Positions 5,285 through 7,100 of a stretch of 7,100 nt of DNA are shown here, piece by piece. Both the position numbers and the translations under genes were made by a program. Each line of letters starts with the position of its first letter. Positions within the stretch are counted from its first letter, which is position 1. Origin of the DNA: Nocardia rhamnosiphila NBRC 108938 (GTDB lineage Bacteria > Actinomycetota > Actinomycetes > Mycobacteriales > Mycobacteriaceae); assembly GCF_000720425.1 (NCBI RefSeq), contig NZ_JOAJ01000030.1:1-7100 (forward strand), in the 5' to 3' direction. Under the pieces are notes generated by a model, which saw nothing but the letters and a program-made list of their open reading frames with translations, ran no database searches and was not told the DNA's origin.

Positions 5285-5320
5285 TTCGTAGTGGTGAATC
5301 GCGGCCCGCACCCGCCGATA
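5285..5320 (+). other. Short remnant resembling the 3' end of the cysteine-rich gene
   Basis: In the frame starting at 5285 the translation reads FVVVNRGPHPPI, closely resembling [14 protein letters not shown] at the end of the protein encoded at 4492-4947. The nucleotide match is imperfect but continuous over roughly 30 bases. It could be the tail of a decayed second copy of that gene; the match is short, so chance is not excluded. Confidence 0.35.
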
Positions 5321-5336
5321 CCGCGACCGGCGGGTG
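5309..5336. terminator. Hairpin between convergent genes, candidate bidirectional terminator
   Basis: A perfect 9-bp GC-rich stem (CACCCGCCG/CGGCGGGTG) with a 10-base loop lies in the 98-bp gap between the small acidic gene (stop at 5252) and the monooxygenase (stop at 5351). There is no T-run, common for actinobacteria. Position and stem strength make a terminator for both strands plausible. Confidence 0.5.
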
Positions 5337-5350
5337 GGACCCCTACCTGT

Positions 5351-6970
5351 CTAGGCGCCTGGCTCAGCGACAAGTGCTGGCGATTCACTCGGCACGCCGA
5401 ACCAGCCGGTCAGCGCCGCACGAAGCCCGTCCACCGCGATATCGGACGGTTCGCCGACCGCGGCGGCCCAGGCGATGTGGGCATCCGGACGAATCAGCAG
5501 CGCGTCGGCCGGACGCGCGTCGGTGGTGACTGTCCGGATATCGACGCGGTCTTGCCACTCCCGGGCGACCTCCCGTATTTCGGCTCGGCCGGCGAGAACC
5601 AGCAGGACCGGTCGTGCGGAGTGCAGGAGGTCGGCGACAGTGGTCTCCCCGGTATCACTGGACAACGCGAGGTCCGGGGCGAACGTACCGGTCAACGGGT
5701 GGTTGTTCGGGTTGGGTAGGTCGTAGCGCACATCGGTGCCCGCGATGAAACCGGCCACCCGGCGGGCGGACTGCTCGTCACCGACCAGTTCCTGGACCAC
5801 TTCCCGCAGCGCGTCCGCGGCCGGGTCGAGTCCACGCCGTAACGCCACCTGGGCACGGGTCTGCCGCAGGGCACGAGCTCCCGCGTAATGGCGTTCCGTG
5901 TGGTAGCTGTCGATCAGTCCGGGTGGCGCCCAGCCGTGGATATCGGCGGCGAGTTTCCAGCCGAGGTTCGCCGCGTCGAGCAGACCGGTGTTGAGCCCCG
6001 ACCCGGTCGCGGGCAGCAGGTGGGCGGCGTCGCCCGCCACCAGGATCCGGCCGGCCCGATAGGTCTCTGCGTGGTGGTCCTTGAAGGTGAAACGCGCCAG
6101 CCGCAGCGGTTCGCCCAACGGGATCTCCGAGCCGAGCACCCGGCGCACGCTGTCCCGGAATTCGGTCAGGGTCATCGGCTCGTCGTCGGCGATATCGGTG
6201 GACTCGTCCTCGGCGGTCGAGAACATCAGCATGTCCGGGGTCGGTGACCCGTATCCGAAGGCGCCGCGTGCGGTGCGGGTGAAACCGGTGGTGATCCGGC
6301 CCATGCCCGGAACTTCGAGATCGCCGTTGTCGAGACGGGTCACCGAATCGGGCACGGTGACCTGGCATACCCGATTCACCTCGGGATAGGTGGTACCGGT
6401 GAACGCGATACCGGCCATCTCCCGGATGCGGCTGCGCCCGCCGTCGCAGCCGACGAGGTAGCGCGCGGTGATCCGGTACGGACCGTCCGGCCCGGACACC
6501 TCCGCCGTCACCGAGGTGTCGTCCTGACGCAACCCCACCACCTCGTGGCCGCGGCGGATATCCGCACCGAGCTCACCCACCCGCTCGGCGAGCAACTCCT
6601 CCAGCCGAGTCTGCGGCAGCGGCAGCCCGCGCAACGGAGGGTCCATCATGCCGGTGAGATCCACGTGGATACCGCCGAAGGGGTAGCGGGGCGGCGGGGC
6701 GGGGGCGGTCACGGCCGCTTCGACCCGCTCCAGCAGCCCGCGGTAGTGCAGCAGTTGCAGGATCTGCCCACCCAGACCCTGGGCCTTCTGGGTGGTTCTG
6801 GGCTGTGGGTACTTTTCCAGGAGCAGCGGGCGCACCCCCGCCAGGCTCAGTTCGGCGGCCAGCAGCAGACCGGTCGGCCCGGCGCCCACGATGATCACCT
6901 CGGTATCCACCGCCGACCGCGGCTGCGCTGAGAATCCCTCGTGTCCGTTCCCTGACGACTGCACTCGCAC
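5351..6970 (-). CDS. Class A FAD-dependent aromatic monooxygenase (PheA/TfdB type)
   Basis: This 539-aa protein shows the three diagnostic motifs of class A flavoprotein hydroxylases: GAGPTG (29-34) binding the FAD ADP moiety, CDGGRSRIR (175-183, the DG motif contacting FAD and NAD(P)H), and GDAAHLLPATGSGLNTG (313-329) binding the FAD ribityl chain, followed by DAANLGWKLA. Residues from about 425 form the thioredoxin-like C-terminal domain of the phenol hydroxylase/TfdB group. Such enzymes use NAD(P)H and O2 to hydroxylate aromatic rings, in catabolism, polyketide tailoring or antibiotic inactivation; the substrate is not inferable. The length is normal for the group. GTG 6970 is chosen for the GGAAAGGG seven bases upstream; GTG at codon 3 is an alternative. 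The gene is markedly GC-richer than the regulator block and stands alone on its strand here, so it is probably part of the resident genome. Confidence 0.9.
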   Translation of the reverse strand: MRVQSSGNGHEGFSAQPRSAVDTEVIIVGAGPTGLLLAAELSLAGVRPLLLEKYPQPRTTQKAQGLGGQILQLLHYRGLLERVEAAVTAPAPPPRYPFGGIHVDLTGMMDPPLRGLPLPQTRLEELLAERVGELGADIRRGHEVVGLRQDDTSVTAEVSGPDGPYRITARYLVGCDGGRSRIREMAGIAFTGTTYPEVNRVCQVTVPDSVTRLDNGDLEVPGMGRITTGFTRTARGAFGYGSPTPDMLMFSTAEDESTDIADDEPMTLTEFRDSVRRVLGSEIPLGEPLRLARFTFKDHHAETYRAGRILVAGDAAHLLPATGSGLNTGLLDAANLGWKLAADIHGWAPPGLIDSYHTERHYAGARALRQTRAQVALRRGLDPAADALREVVQELVGDEQSARRVAGFIAGTDVRYDLPNPNNHPLTGTFAPDLALSSDTGETTVADLLHSARPVLLVLAGRAEIREVAREWQDRVDIRTVTTDARPADALLIRPDAHIAWAAAVGEPSDIAVDGLRAALTGWFGVPSESPALVAEPGA

Positions 6971-6977
6971 CTCGTAA

Positions 6978-6985
6978 CCCTTTCC
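6978..6985 (-). promoter_or_regulatory. Ribosome-binding site for the monooxygenase gene
   Basis: GGAAAGGG on the minus strand ends seven bases before the GTG at 6970 and supports that start over the GTG two codons later. Confidence 0.5.
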
Positions 6986-7100
6986 GTCCCACTGTCGTGG
7001 GCTAGGTGTACTGCCCAGGCAGGTTGGTCGAGGGTTTGTGGCGACACGCTGTAGGTGATCGTTGAAATGGTGAAGGTCTCCGTCGTGGAGTGGGAGTTGC
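6986..7100. other. Upstream region of the monooxygenase, no assigned gene
   Basis: No complete gene is visible. A 12-bp interrupted palindrome, CTGCC-CA-GGCAG at 7011-7022, lies about 40 bp upstream of the monooxygenase start, where a repressor site could be. On the plus strand GTG 7052 and ATG 7067 open a frame to the right edge (MVKVSVVEWEL from the ATG), too short to judge. It may be the start of a divergent gene. Confidence 0.3.

Noticed and set aside
5778..6368. 196-aa minus-strand frame and nearby plus-strand frames inside the monooxygenase
   Set aside because: They are shadows of the monooxygenase, whose motifs run continuously from 29 to the C-terminal domain.
6995..7100. Insertion-sequence end at the right edge
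   Set aside because: The sequence reminded me of IS flanks, and one minus-strand frame ends in TNLPGQYT then stop, but there is too little sequence and no confirmed terminal repeat to call a mobile element.

Overview
The window is high-GC DNA with strong G/C third-position bias in several genes, GTG/TTG starts, and actinobacterial-style XRE/TPR regulators. This points to an actinomycete, plausibly Nocardia or a close relative; the genus is an inference. No RNA genes, CRISPR array or complete insertion sequence were seen.

Layout. (1) Positions 1-197 (+) are the C-terminal end of a class I SAM-dependent methyltransferase whose start lies outside the window. (2) Positions 249-2146 (-) hold a two-gene unit: an XRE helix-turn-helix regulator with a long helical (TPR-like) C-terminus, translationally coupled to a flavin reductase-like protein. 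(3) Positions 2175-2307 (+) are a short remnant from the middle of a methyltransferase of the same kind. (4) Positions 2337-4266 (-) hold a second two-gene unit: another XRE/TPR-like regulator coupled to a 2'-5' RNA ligase/2H phosphodiesterase-like protein. (5) Positions 4295-5252 (+) hold a 5'-truncated ORF, a cysteine-rich hypothetical protein and a small acidic hypothetical protein. (6) Positions 5351-6970 (-) encode a complete class A FAD-dependent aromatic monooxygenase, convergent with the + strand genes across a hairpin. (7) Positions 6971-7100 are its upstream region.

The most striking feature is a pair of 153-bp direct repeats (2022-2174 and 4142-4294) that differ at one base. They cover the DNA-binding domain of both regulators plus 28 bp upstream. 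Outside them the two genes are unrelated at DNA level and largely at protein level. At the inner edge the protein stays identical for five more residues (S42-V46) while all five codons differ synonymously, the pattern left by a gene-conversion tract. At the outer edge both copies abut the interior of a plus-strand gene that has lost its N-terminus. Both regulator frames meet a stop codon just outside the repeat, leaving only a TTG start with no clear ribosome-binding site.

The picture is a modular accessory locus, lower in GC than its right flank by eye. One DNA-binding module is joined to different sensor-like C-termini and to different coupled partner enzymes (flavin reductase, 2H phosphodiesterase). 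If both regulators are expressed they should recognise the same operators, so the two units could cross-talk. What they sense and control cannot be read from the sequence.
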